From the NCBI RefSeq assembly GCF_900187065.1, contig NZ_LT906483.1, forward strand, positions 2,728,001-2,792,000: 64,000 nucleotides of DNA. The letters run 5' to 3'. The translations under genes and the position numbers were made by a program. Shown here one piece after another: positions 13,691 through 25,233 of this stretch (the stretch's first letter is position 1; each line of letters opens with the position of its first letter). The DNA is from Mycolicibacterium thermoresistibile (GTDB lineage: Bacteria > Actinomycetota > Actinomycetes > Mycobacteriales > Mycobacteriaceae). The notes beneath the pieces were generated by a model. That model was not told where the DNA came from, ran no database searches, and saw only the letters and a list, made by a program, of their open reading frames with translations.

Positions 13691-13708
13691 TCCGCCTCAC
13701 GGGACGGA
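13691..13708 (-). promoter_or_regulatory. PyrR-binding hairpin overlapping the pyrR ribosome-binding region
   Basis: The minus-strand RNA here folds as UCCG-U-CC / CGUGA / GG-CGGA, containing GUCCCGUGAGGC, which matches the known PyrR binding-loop consensus (ARUCCNGNGAGGYU) at 12 of 14 positions. The strong AAGGAGG (complement at 13683-13689) follows the 3' arm by one or two bases. Bound PyrR would therefore hinder ribosome entry, the translational mechanism described for M. smegmatis. No separate antiterminator/terminator pair was found. Confidence 0.75.
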
Positions 13709-13734
13709 TCGTTAAAGGACGTCGAACTGCGGCG

Positions 13735-13740
13735 AGCTTA
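13735..13740 (-). promoter_or_regulatory. probable pyr operon -10 element
   Basis: Minus-strand TAAGCT fits TANNNT and places the transcript start near 13728, so the PyrR hairpin at 13691-13708 would lie in the 5' leader. A weak TTCGGC stands about 18 nt upstream as a possible -35. Confidence 0.45.
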
Positions 13741-13781
13741 GCACCCGATGGCCGCTGCGCCGAACGTCGTAGGCTGGCTCG

Positions 13782-14987
13782 GTGCAGCTCGACGCGAATC
13801 GATCCTCGATCATCGAAGCCATCGACTCCGGTGTCCTGGCCGGGGCCGTCACCCTGGTGTGGCGGGGCGGACAGGTGCTCCAGGTCAATGAACTCGGTCA
13901 CCGCGATGTGGAGGCCCGGCTGCCGATGCGCCGCGACACCATCTTCCGCATCGCCTCGATGACCAAACCGGTCACCGTCGCCGCGGCGATGACGCTCGTC
14001 GACGAGGGCCGGCTGGCGCTGACGGACCCGGTGACCCGCTGGCTTCCCGAACTGGCCGACATGCGGGTGCTCGACACCCCGGGCGGACCGCTGGACCGCA
14101 CCCATCCGGCGCGGCGGGCGATCACCGTCGAGGATCTGATGACCCACCGCAGCGGGCTGGCGTACTTCTTCTCGGTGACCGGTCCGCTGGCGCGGGCCTA
14201 CTCGCGGATCTCCACCCGCCAGCATCCGGACCACTGGCTGGCCGAGCTCGCCGAGCTGCCGCTGGAACATCAGCCCGGTGAGCGGCTGACCTACTCGAAC
14301 GCCACCGACGTCCTCGGCATCCTGCTGGAACGCATCGAGGGCAAGACCCTGCAGGACGTGCTCGCCGAACGCATCTTCGGGCCACTGGGCATGGTCGACA
14401 CCGGGTTCTATGTGGCGGCGGCCAACCGCAACCGCACTGCGACCATGTACCGGCTCACCGACGACGACACGCTCAGCAACGACGCGATGGGTCCGCCGGC
14501 GGTCACCCCGCCGCCGTTCTGCATGGGCGGCGGCGGGCTGTTCTCCACCGTCGACGACTATCTGACCTTCGCCCGGATGCTGTTGGGCGGCGGGGCCGTC
14601 GACGGGGTGCGGGTGCTGTCCGAGGAGTCGGCGCGGGCGATGCGCACCGATCGGTTGACCGCCGAGCAGAAGCAGCACCCGTTCCTGGGCATGCCGTTCT
14701 GGCTGGGCCGCGGCTTCGGGCTGAACCTGTCGGTGGTCACCGATCCGGCGCAGTCCCAGCGGCTGTACGGACCGGGCGGGCCGGGCACCTTCAGCTGGCC
14801 GGGCGCCTACGGCACCTGGTGGCAGGCCGATCCCAGCGCCGATCTGATCCTGATCTATCTGATCCAGAACTTCCCGACGCTGGGTGTGGACGCGGCCGCG
14901 ACCATCGCCGGCAACACCTCACTGCTGAAGCTGCAGTCGGTGCAGCCCAAGTTCGTCCGCTGCACCTATCAGGCGCTGGACTTGTAG
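13782..14987 (+). CDS. serine hydrolase of the class C beta-lactamase / esterase family
   Basis: A 401-residue penicillin-binding-fold hydrolase. The nucleophile tetrad Ser-Met-Thr-Lys is at residues 59-62 and the Tyr-Ser-Asn triad at 171-173; a Gly-rich GPGGPG stretch sits where the KTG-like third motif is expected. No signal peptide is visible, so it is probably a cytosolic esterase or peptidase rather than a secreted beta-lactamase. The GTG start is about 7 nt after a TAGGCT box (13770-13775), which suggests leaderless translation. It is divergent from pyrR and its last 19 bases overlap the convergent HEAT-repeat frame. Confidence 0.9.
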   Translation: MQLDANRSSIIEAIDSGVLAGAVTLVWRGGQVLQVNELGHRDVEARLPMRRDTIFRIASMTKPVTVAAAMTLVDEGRLALTDPVTRWLPELADMRVLDTPGGPLDRTHPARRAITVEDLMTHRSGLAYFFSVTGPLARAYSRISTRQHPDHWLAELAELPLEHQPGERLTYSNATDVLGILLERIEGKTLQDVLAERIFGPLGMVDTGFYVAAANRNRTATMYRLTDDDTLSNDAMGPPAVTPPPFCMGGGGLFSTVDDYLTFARMLLGGGAVDGVRVLSEESARAMRTDRLTAEQKQHPFLGMPFWLGRGFGLNLSVVTDPAQSQRLYGPGGPGTFSWPGAYGTWWQADPSADLILIYLIQNFPTLGVDAAATIAGNTSLLKLQSVQPKFVRCTYQALDL

Positions 14988-15556
14988 AGCGCGCGGCGGG
15001 CGTAGGCACGCACGTCGGCGTCGGTGTCCTTGAGCGCGAGTTCCAGCGCGTCGCGGGCCGCCGGGTCGTCGGCCCAGCGGGTGAGGCTGGGCACGTACAC
15101 CGCTACCGACCGCACCAGCGGGTCAGGTAATTTCAGGTGCACCGCAACAACTTCGGGTCGCGGTAACACGTCGACCAGTTCCCGCAGCCCATCCGCGGCG
15201 ACACGGCGCACCTCGCCGTCGTCGTCGTGCAGGGCGTGCAGCAGCACGGCCGAATAGCCGTCCGGCAAGTGCTCGACCAGGGTGGCGACGGCGGTGCGGC
15301 GCACCCCGGCGTCCGGGTCGGCGAGGTAGCTGCCGAGGTCGTCGACGGTGGGTGCCTCCAGGGCCAACACCTGCGCGATCCGCGGCGACGGCGGCGGTCC
15401 GGCGGTTTTCCGGATCCTGGTACCCGCCGCGGTAGACGCCGGCCCGCCCACCAACGGCGGCTGCTCGACGGCCACCACGGGCCGCTGCGAAGGCACATGC
15501 TGCAGCTCCGGCACCGGCACCAGATACAGGGCGACCGGGCGTTTACGGAACCGCAT
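14969..15556 (-). pseudogene. HEAT-repeat tail of a disrupted flavoprotein, still an open frame
   Basis: This 195-residue frame holds three to four alpha-helical HEAT repeats (for example DAGVRRTAVATLVEHLPDG and DGEVRRVAADGLRELVDVL) after a Pro-rich segment opening with MRFRKRPVALYLVPVP. Upstream the same strand continues into flavoprotein sequence in another frame: joining at about 15,570 restores a plausible chain, so it is read here as the 3' end of the flavoprotein gene, separated by a deletion and frameshift. It could instead be translated alone as a small HEAT protein, but no good ribosome binding site is seen at 15556. The end overlaps the serine hydrolase gene by 19 nt. Confidence 0.6.
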
Positions 15557-15569
15557 CTCGCTGTCGTCG

Positions 15570-17000
15570 TCACACCTCCACCGCGCGCATCAACTCGTGT
15601 GGGGTGCGCGCGCCCATCTCGGCGATCTCGTCACGCATCCGCTCGAAGGTTTGCACCGCGATGGACAGTTTCGTCGCTGTCTTCGGCGGTGCGACGTAGT
15701 CGTTGACGAACCGCCGCAGCTTGTACTCCACCTGCGGTTGCGGTGGGCCGTCGGGATGGCGCAGCGGCCGGTAGATCAACTAGTGGGCTTCGCGCAGTTG
15801 GTCCTCGGGAAGCTGCTGCGGTAGTTGGGTTTCGGTCAGTGTCGAGGCGGCGTGTTCCCCGGCCAGATCACCGTGGACGAAGGCACCGATCATGTAGTTG
15901 TGCTGCACGCAGGCCAGGTCACCGGCGGCGTACAGGCCGGGCACCGTGGTGCGGGCATGTTCGTCGACCCACACCCCGGAGGCGGAATGCCCACTGCACA
16001 GCGCGATCTCGGAGATGTGCATCTCGATATCATGGGTGCGGTAGTCGTGGCCGCGGTTGGCTGGAATGTGCCGCGGGTGGGCCGTTCGGTGGTATGCAGG
16101 ATGTTCTCCAGCGTGCTCAACGTCTCGTCGGGCAGATGGGAGACCTTCAGGTAGATAGGCCCACGGGCGGATTCGATCTCGCTTTTGACCTCGGCCATCA
16201 TCTGGCCGGACCAGTAGTCGGAGTCGACGAACCGCCCCCCGCTGCGTTGACCTGATACCCGCCGAACGGGTTGGCGACGTAGGCGCAGGCCGGGCCGTTG
16301 TAATCCTTGATCAGCGGGTTGACCTGAAAGCATTCGATACCCGACAGTTCGGCACCGGCGTGATACGCCATCGAGTAGCCGTCACCGGCGTTGGTGGGGT
16401 TCTCATAAGTGCCGTAGAGATAGCCGAGGCCGGCAGACCGAGGCGCCCGCATGCACCGGTGGCCAGGATCACTGCCTTGGCGGCCACCGCGACGAAGTCC
16501 CCCGTGCGGGTGTGCAGGGCGGCGGCACCGACGGCCCTCGTGCCATCGGTGAGCACCCGCACCGGCGTCAACCGGTTCTCGATCTGGATCTTCTCCCGCA
16601 TTTTGCGTTGCCGCAGCACCCGGTACAGCGCCTTCTTGACGTCCTTGCCCTCCGGCATCGGCAGCGCATAAGAGCCGGACCGGTGCACCCGACGCACCGC
16701 GTACTCGCCGTGTTCATCTTTCTCGAATTTCACGCCGTAGCGTTCCAGCCGCTGGACCATCGCGAATCCGCGGGTGGCGGTCTGATAGATGGTGCACTGG
16801 TTGACGATGCCGGCGTTGTTGACACCGTCCATGCCCATGGCCAGCGCACCGGAGTGGCGCACATGCGCCTTCTCCAGCAGCAGCACCCGCGCACCGTGTT
16901 CGGCGGCGGTCAGCGCGGCCATGGTGCCGGCGGTGCCGCCGCCGATCACCAGCACATCGGTGTCGAACCGAACGGTTTCGCTCAGTTCCGGTATTCTCAT
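15570..17000 (-). pseudogene. FAD-dependent fumarate reductase/adenylylsulfate reductase-like flavoprotein, multiply frameshifted
   Basis: The ATG at 17000 opens a flavoprotein with the dinucleotide motif VLVIGGGTAGTMAAL (Gly20-Gly25). Coding sequence then jumps frames near 16,430 (LATGACGRLGLPA to YGTYENPTNAGDGYSMAYH), near 16,240 (GGYQVNAAG to RFVDSDYWSGQMMAE) and near 16,065 (TERPTRGTF to MHISEIALCSGHSASG). An in-frame TAG at 15780-15782 follows, and a further break at about 15,570 leads to the HEAT frame. Homologous segments remain easy to read in all three frames, so decay is recent. The ATG overlaps the upstream ATPase remnant stop as ATGA, showing an ancestral operon. No ferredoxin partner gene remains nearby. 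Confidence 0.88.
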
Positions 17001-17385
17001 GAATTCTCCAGTGCTGCAATTAATTTCTTGCGTAAGGCGACGCGGGATATGTGCTCGGTGCGTGGTTCGGAGACGTCGAGCACCGCCCGCAGCGGTTGGC
17101 CGGCGCGACCGAGCACAGCCACCCGATCGCCGAGGATCAACGCTTCGTCGACGTCGTGCGTGACGAACACGATCGTGGTGGGATGGGCCCGCCAGGTGTC
17201 GATCAACAGGCGTTGCATTGCGGCGCGGATCTGGGTGTCCAGCGCGGCGAACGGTTCGTCCATCATCACCGCGCGCGGCGCCCCGGCCAGTCCGCGAGCC
17301 AGCTGCACCCGTTCCGCGGAGATGACGCAGATCCAGGCCACCCCCATGCCCACCGACAGCCCGCCGAACAGCCCAGGCAGGAACC
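16997..17385 (-). pseudogene. fused remnant of ABC transporter permease and ATPase (SsuBC/TauBC-like)
   Basis: The frame reads about 20 residues typical of an SsuC/TauC-type permease core (GLFGGLSVGMGVAWICVISAE) and passes at once into the C-terminal half of the ATPase, beginning RVQLARGLAGAPRAVMMDEP with Walker B (MMDEPFAALD) and the switch FVTHDVDEAL. The ATPase P-loop, the rest of the permease and the substrate-binding protein are missing. The junction near 17,310 looks like a single deletion that kept frame. The stop overlaps the flavoprotein ATG. Confidence 0.8.
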
Positions 17386-17741
17386 ACCTGTGCGCCGGGC
17401 TGCAACCCCAACCGGCGCGCCACGGCGGGCGGGGCGGCAAGGGTCATCGCGGCACGGACTCGTTGCGTACCTCGCCGTAGTTTGGACGTCTCCTTGAGGC
17501 CGACCAGGGCGTCGAGCCCATGCTCGTACTTGCGCACCAGTACGTGCGTGCCGACCTTCGGGCCGCGACCGATCAGGCCCTCCGCCTTGAGCGCGGCGAG
17601 CGCTTCGCGAACGGTGTTACGGGAGACGAAGAAATCCGCCGCCAGCTGCTGCTCGACGGCAGTCCGTCGGGATAGGCCCCGGCGTGAATTTGCTGGCGCA
17701 GCACGCAGCTCATGGTAGGTGCGCCAAAGGCACCGCTTCAC
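17386..17741 (-). pseudogene. N-terminal fragment of a GntR-family regulator, frameshifted
   Basis: A winged-helix GntR domain is recognisable (QQLAADFFVSRNTVREALAAL, then EGLIGRGPKVGTHVLVRKYEHG). The first turn LRQQIHAGAYPDGLPS is in another frame, so there is a one-base shift near 17,655. After the segment VARRLGLQPGAQVV the regulator breaks off into permease sequence at about 17,386. The effector domain is essentially absent, so no function is expected. It would have been the regulator of the adjoining transporter/flavoprotein cluster. Confidence 0.78.
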
Positions 17742-17903
17742 GCCGTCACTTCGGGCGTTGAGAAGCCGAGCCGCAATGCGCCGCCCCGTGTAGTGCCGCT
17801 ACCTGCAAGAACGCAGCCGGCGGGGCGCTATACGCCACCGCAGCCGGCGGAACGGCCTTTTGATCGCGCTGATCCGAATCGGGCACCGACTAACCTCACC
17901 CAC

Positions 17904-18869
17904 GTGGAACTGCTCATCGCGGCGAACCCGAACCCCGAGTCGCGGTTGCCCTACCTGATCCGCCTCCCCCTCGGTGCAGGACTGGTGTTCTCGACGTCGG
18001 GGACCTGGCCGCGAACGAAGGCGTTGTACTGTCACCCGCTGGACCTCGAGCAATGGCCGGCCGACGCCGAGGTGGTCGAACGGATCGAACTGCGGGCGTG
18101 TCAGCGGCGCGGCGCCGCGATCGACATCATCGCCGCCCGGGGCCGGGAGAACCGCTCCCAGTTGGTCTTCACCACCGCGCGCGGACGCGAGGTGGTGTTC
18201 TGGCAGGGCCCACGCACCACCAGGCAGTCCCGGCCCGGGGTACGCACCCCGTCAGCCCGGGCCGCGGGCATCGCCGACCTGCACGTCGTCGTGGACACCC
18301 ATGAGCGCTACGCCTACGACTTCGCGGACAAACCCGTCACCGTGAGCCGACGCGCCCTACCCTGCGGTGATTACGGCGTGGCCGTCGGCGAGCGGCTGGT
18401 GGCGGCGGTCGAGCGAAAGTCGTTGTCGGACCTGACCAGCGGTCTGCTCAACGGCAAGCTCAAATACCAACTCACCGAGCTCGCCACGCTGCCGCGGGCC
18501 GCGGTGGTGGTGGAGGATCGGTATTCGGAGATCTTCAAGCTGACCTACGCCCGGCCTTCGGTGGTCGCCGATGCGCTGGCCGAACTGCAGATCGCGTTCC
18601 CGACGGTGCCGATCGTGTTCTGTCAGACCCGCAAGCTCGCGCAGGAGTACACCTATCGGTATCTGGCCGCCGGCCGCACCTGGGCCCTCGACAACGCCGA
18701 TGCGGCCGCGGCCTTCGGTGTCGACGCGACAGCCGATCACGGATCTCATCGAGTCGAGCCGAGCTCCGCGCAGATCCGCACCTGGGCACGCGACGCGGGC
18801 CTGCCGGTGGCGGACAAGGGGCGACTACGCGCGGAGATTGTCGCCGCCTGGCGCGAAGCCCATACGTAA
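17904..18869 (+). CDS. ERCC4-type nuclease-domain protein with Lsr2-like C-terminal DNA-binding domain
   Basis: A 321-residue protein counted from the GTG at 17904, where coding-like sequence begins, although the frame is open further upstream. Residues about 125-245 form an ERCC4/XPF-type nuclease domain: VVVDTHERY, GDYGVAVGERLVAAVERKS (core Glu-Arg-Lys) and VVVEDRYSEIFK. Residues about 288-320 (AQIRTWARDAGLPVADKGRL) resemble the DNA-binding tail of Lsr2. The N-terminal ~110 residues match nothing I recognise. This suggests a structure- or AT-DNA-directed nuclease. It is distinct from the mismatch endonuclease NucS, and its biological role is unknown. The stop is 6 nt from the convergent nusB stop. 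Confidence 0.88.
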   Translation: MELLIAANPNPESRLPYLIRLPLGAGLVFSTSGTWPRTKALYCHPLDLEQWPADAEVVERIELRACQRRGAAIDIIAARGRENRSQLVFTTARGREVVFWQGPRTTRQSRPGVRTPSARAAGIADLHVVVDTHERYAYDFADKPVTVSRRALPCGDYGVAVGERLVAAVERKSLSDLTSGLLNGKLKYQLTELATLPRAAVVVEDRYSEIFKLTYARPSVVADALAELQIAFPTVPIVFCQTRKLAQEYTYRYLAAGRTWALDNADAAAAFGVDATADHGSHRVEPSSAQIRTWARDAGLPVADKGRLRAEIVAAWREAHT

Positions 18870-18875
18870 CGGGAG

Positions 18876-19358
18876 TCACTCGGTACCGCGCACCGCCTGG
18901 GCGGCCGCGCGGATCTGCGGGGTCACCAGCATCACCTGTCCGAGCACCCCGTTGACGAAGCCCGGCGACTCGTCGGTGGACAGTTCCTTGGCCAGTTCCA
19001 CCGCCTCGTCCACGGCCACCGGCTCGGGAACGTCGTCGGCGTGCAGCAGCTCCCACACCGCCACCCGCAGGATGGCCCGGTCCACCGCGGGCAGCCGCTC
19101 CAACGTCCAGCCCTGCAGGTGCGCGGAGATGAGGTCGTCGATGTGCGCGAGGTGCTCGGTCACCCCGCGCACCACCTTCACCGTGTACGGGTTGAGCGGC
19201 GCGATGTCGGGTTGCTTCTCGGCCAGGGCGTTTCGCTGCTCCGCCGCCTCGGCGGGAGTGATCTGCCTGGCCTCCGCCTCGAACAGAAGGTCGACTGCTC
19301 GTTTACGGGCTTGATGCCGGCCCCGGTCGGCGCGACGTTCGGGCTTCTTGTCGGTCAC
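18876..19358 (-). CDS. nusB: transcription antitermination factor NusB
   Basis: A 160-residue all-helical Nus[28 protein letters not shown] is the Arg-rich RNA-binding N-terminus, and [31 protein letters not shown] is the conserved core. It acts with NusE (S10) on boxA RNA in rRNA antitermination. The start is 2 nt from the efp stop, so it is co-transcribed as pepQ-efp-nusB. Confidence 0.97.
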   Translation of the reverse strand: MTDKKPERRADRGRHQARKRAVDLLFEAEARQITPAEAAEQRNALAEKQPDIAPLNPYTVKVVRGVTEHLAHIDDLISAHLQGWTLERLPAVDRAILRVAVWELLHADDVPEPVAVDEAVELAKELSTDESPGFVNGVLGQVMLVTPQIRAAAQAVRGTE

Positions 19359-19360
19359 AG

Positions 19361-19924
19361 CTAGTTGGTCACACGTCCCAGGTAACTGCCGTCGCGGGTG
19401 TCCACCTTGACCTTGTCACCGGTGTTGATGAACAACGGCACCTGAATCTCCGCACCGGTCTCCACGGTGGCCGGCTTGGTTCCGGCGCTGGACCGGTCGC
19501 CCTGCAGGCCCGGCTCGGTGTGGGTGACCTCCAGCTCCACCGACACCGGCAGCTCCAGATACAGCGGGGAGCCGTCGTGGAAGGCGATCTGCACAGGCAG
19601 GCTCTCCAGCAGGAACTTGGCCGCGTCGCCGACCATCGACTCGGGCAGCGGGTGCTGCTCGTAGTTCTCGGAGTCCATGAACACGAAGTCCGAGCCGTCC
19701 CGGTACAGATAGGTGGCGTCGCGCCGGTCGACCGTGGCGGTCTCGACCTTCACCCCGGCGTTGAAGGTCTTGTCGACGGTCTTGCCCGACACCACGTTCT
19801 TGAGTTTGGTCCGCACGAACGCCGGCCCCTTACCCGGCTTGACGTGCAGGAACTCGACGATCTGCCACAGCTGGCCGTCGATCACCAGCACCAGCCCGTT
19901 CTTGAAGTCGGCGGTCGTTGCCAC
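19361..19924 (-). CDS. efp: elongation factor P
   Basis: Relieves ribosome stalling at polyproline motifs. 187 residues in three beta-barrel domains; the tip loop [15 protein letters not shown] carries Lys32, the residue that reaches the P-site tRNA. The C-terminal [19 protein letters not shown] is the standard ending. No EpmA/EpmB modification genes are present, as usual in actinobacteria. Located 21 nt after pepQ. Confidence 0.98.
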   Translation of the reverse strand: MATTADFKNGLVLVIDGQLWQIVEFLHVKPGKGPAFVRTKLKNVVSGKTVDKTFNAGVKVETATVDRRDATYLYRDGSDFVFMDSENYEQHPLPESMVGDAAKFLLESLPVQIAFHDGSPLYLELPVSVELEVTHTEPGLQGDRSSAGTKPATVETGAEIQVPLFINTGDKVKVDTRDGSYLGRVTN

Positions 19925-19945
19925 AGTCGGTTCGTCTCCTAAATC

Positions 19946-21031
19946 TCAGTCGAGAACAGCCAGATCCTTGGGGAACCTGGTGAGCAAGTCGGGGGTCGTC
20001 TCACCTACGACCAGCGTGTCCTCGATGCGGACACCGCCACGGTCGGGCAGATAGACACCTGGCTCCACGGTAACCACAGAGCCAGCAAGCAGTGTACCGA
20101 CGGCGGCGGCGTTGATCCCCGGCGCTTCGTGGATGTGCAGTCCGACGCCGTGCCCAAGACCGTGGCCGAAGTTGTCGGCATACCCGGCGTCGGCGATCAC
20201 CTGCCGCGCCGCGGCGTCCACCTCGCGCAGCGGCGCCCCCGCCCGCAGCGCCTCGGTCCCGGCCCGCTGCGCGGTCGCCACCAGCTCGTAGAGCTCGTGC
20301 TGCCACTGCGCCGCCGGACCGAGCACGAAGGTGCGGGTCATATCGGAGTGGTAGCCGGCCACCAGCGCCCCGAAGTCGATCTTGACGAAGTCCCCGGCCT
20401 TCAGCTCGGCGTCGGTCGGGCGGTGGTGCGGGATCGCCGAATTGGCTCCGGCCGCCACGATGGTCTCGAACGACGGCCCGTCGGCGCCGTGGTCGAGCAT
20501 CAGCGACTCCAGGTCGCGTCGCACCTGCTTCTCGGTGCGGCCCGGACGCAGCCCCCCACCGGCGACCAGATCCGTCAGCGCCGCGTCGGCGGCTTCGCAG
20601 GCCAGCCGCAGGATCGCGATCTCCCCGGCATCCTTGACCTCGCGCAGCCGTTCGACGATCCGCGGGGCGCGCACCAGCTCGACACCCTCGGCGGCCTGCT
20701 GCAACGCCGTGTGGGCGTCCACGGTGACCACATGGCTCTCGAAACCCAGCCGGCGGATCCCGTCGGCGGCGGCGCGGCCGGCCAGGTGGGGCCCGCACGC
20801 CCGCTCGATGACCAGTTCGACGTCGGGCGCCTGCCGGGCGGCCTGGGTGCGGTAGCGCCCGTCTGTCGCCAGCACGGCGGTGGCGCCGTCCGCCTTGACC
20901 AACAGTGCGGCATTCGACCCGGTGAACCCGGAGAGATAACGGACGTTGGTCAGATCGGTGACCAACATCGCGTCGAGTTCGGCGTCGGCGAGGTGGTGTC
21001 GCAGTCGATCCCGTCGTTGTGAAATAGTCAC
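19946..21031 (-). CDS. pepQ: Xaa-Pro aminopeptidase/dipeptidase (M24 family)
   Basis: A cytosolic metallopeptidase of 361 residues: an N-terminal creatinase-like domain (about 1-130) and a C-terminal pita-bread domain. Metal ligands are visible in VKIDFGALVAGYHSDMTRTF (two Asp), GHGLGHGVGLHIHE (His) and TVEPGVYLPDRGGVRIEDT (two Glu). It is first in the pepQ-efp-nusB unit and divergent from the membrane-protein gene at 21065, with only 33 nt between them. Confidence 0.95.
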   Translation of the reverse strand: MTISQRRDRLRHHLADAELDAMLVTDLTNVRYLSGFTGSNAALLVKADGATAVLATDGRYRTQAARQAPDVELVIERACGPHLAGRAAADGIRRLGFESHVVTVDAHTALQQAAEGVELVRAPRIVERLREVKDAGEIAILRLACEAADAALTDLVAGGGLRPGRTEKQVRRDLESLMLDHGADGPSFETIVAAGANSAIPHHRPTDAELKAGDFVKIDFGALVAGYHSDMTRTFVLGPAAQWQHELYELVATAQRAGTEALRAGAPLREVDAAARQVIADAGYADNFGHGLGHGVGLHIHEAPGINAAAVGTLLAGSVVTVEPGVYLPDRGGVRIEDTLVVGETTPDLLTRFPKDLAVLD

Positions 21032-21064
21032 AGTTGATGAAGCTACTCGCTACGCTGAGGCCCC

Positions 21065-21607
21065 ATGAGTAAGTGGCTGCTGCGCGGACTGGTGTTCGCG
21101 GCCCTGATGGTGGTGGTTCGACTCTTCCAGGGCGCGTTGATCAATGCCTGGCCCGTCCGGGCGACATTGATCAGTGTGACCCTGGTGGTGGCGTTCGCCA
21201 TCGTCGCCTTCGTGTGGGGCTATCTGGACGGCAGGTCCGACGCACGAGCCAACCCCGACCCGGATCGCCGCTCGGATCTGTCGATGGCCTGGCTGCTGGC
21301 CGGGTTGTTCGCCGGGGTGGTCAGCGGTGCGGTCTGCTGGTTCATCGGGCTGTTCTACGAGAGCCTGTACGTGGAGGCCCTGATCAACGAGGTCACCACG
21401 TTCGCGGCGTTCACCGCGCTGCTGACGTTCCTGGCGGCGCTGAGCGGGGTGGCGCTGGGCCGCTGGCTGGTCGACCGCAAGACGCCCGACCAGCCGCGCC
21501 GCCGGGTCGGAGCCGACGGTGACACGAACGCCGACACCGACGTGTTCGCCGCGGTGCAGAACGGCGGCGGCACGACCGTCGAGGCCCCGCCCCAGGACCG
21601 CACCTAG
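21065..21607 (+). CDS. four-helix integral membrane protein (Rv2536-like)
   Basis: 180 residues with four predicted membrane helices (about 7-27, 34-52, 74-97, 111-134) and a hydrophilic tail rich in Asp and Gly. The second and third helices are joined by a charged loop, LDGRSDARANPDPDRRSD. Position between pepQ and aroQ matches Rv2536 of M. tuberculosis. It is annotated elsewhere as a B-4DMT-type transporter, but no substrate is known. Confidence 0.88.
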   Translation: MSKWLLRGLVFAALMVVVRLFQGALINAWPVRATLISVTLVVAFAIVAFVWGYLDGRSDARANPDPDRRSDLSMAWLLAGLFAGVVSGAVCWFIGLFYESLYVEALINEVTTFAAFTALLTFLAALSGVALGRWLVDRKTPDQPRRRVGADGDTNADTDVFAAVQNGGGTTVEAPPQDRT

Positions 21608-21609
21608 AT

Positions 21610-21648
21610 CTTTCCGGGGAGTTTCCCGGCTTTCGGGGAGTTTCCGGG
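21610..21648. repeat. two ~20-bp direct copies in the convergent gap
   Basis: Near-identical tandem units beginning CTTTCCGGGGAGTTTCC and CTTTCGGGGAGTTTCC fill the 42-nt space between the membrane-protein gene and aroQ. They could pair weakly but do not form a classical terminator. Confidence 0.6.
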
Positions 21649-21649
21649 T

Positions 21650-25078
<3,429 letters not shown>

Positions 25079-25217
25079 CTTCCCATGACGCCGCGCACCG
25101 GCCGAATCGCTGGTGGCCGGCACACGCGGGTGAACGACATGACGGTTGTCCCCAATCGCCGATTCATCCACAGCTCGCCGTTCGGTCGGGGTCTGTTGTC
25201 ACACCCCCGCACTATAT

Positions 25218-25233
25218 TCGCACATATGTTCGA
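25218..25233 (+). promoter_or_regulatory. LexA (SOS) box overlapping the start of the DUF222/HNH gene
   Basis: TCGCAC-ATAT-GTTCGA differs at one position from the mycobacterial SOS box TCGAAC-N4-GTTCGA. It directly follows a TATATT -10 box (25213-25218) and spans the ATG at 25226, so bound LexA would block initiation. The -10 to ATG spacing predicts a leaderless mRNA. Several 13E12/DUF222 genes of M. tuberculosis are known LexA targets. Confidence 0.75.

Noticed and set aside
13782-14987. An antibiotic-resistance beta-lactamase
   Set aside because: No signal peptide and the motifs fit the broader esterase/beta-lactamase-like family.
15780-15782. Recoding (readthrough) of the in-frame TAG in the flavoprotein
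   Set aside because: The same gene carries several frameshifts and a deletion, so a nonsense mutation in a dying gene is simpler.
17712-17903. An upstream extension of the ERCC4-protein frame by 64 codons
   Set aside because: The added sequence is Pro/Arg-rich, overlaps the GntR remnant and lacks a start context; GTG 17904 begins protein-like sequence.
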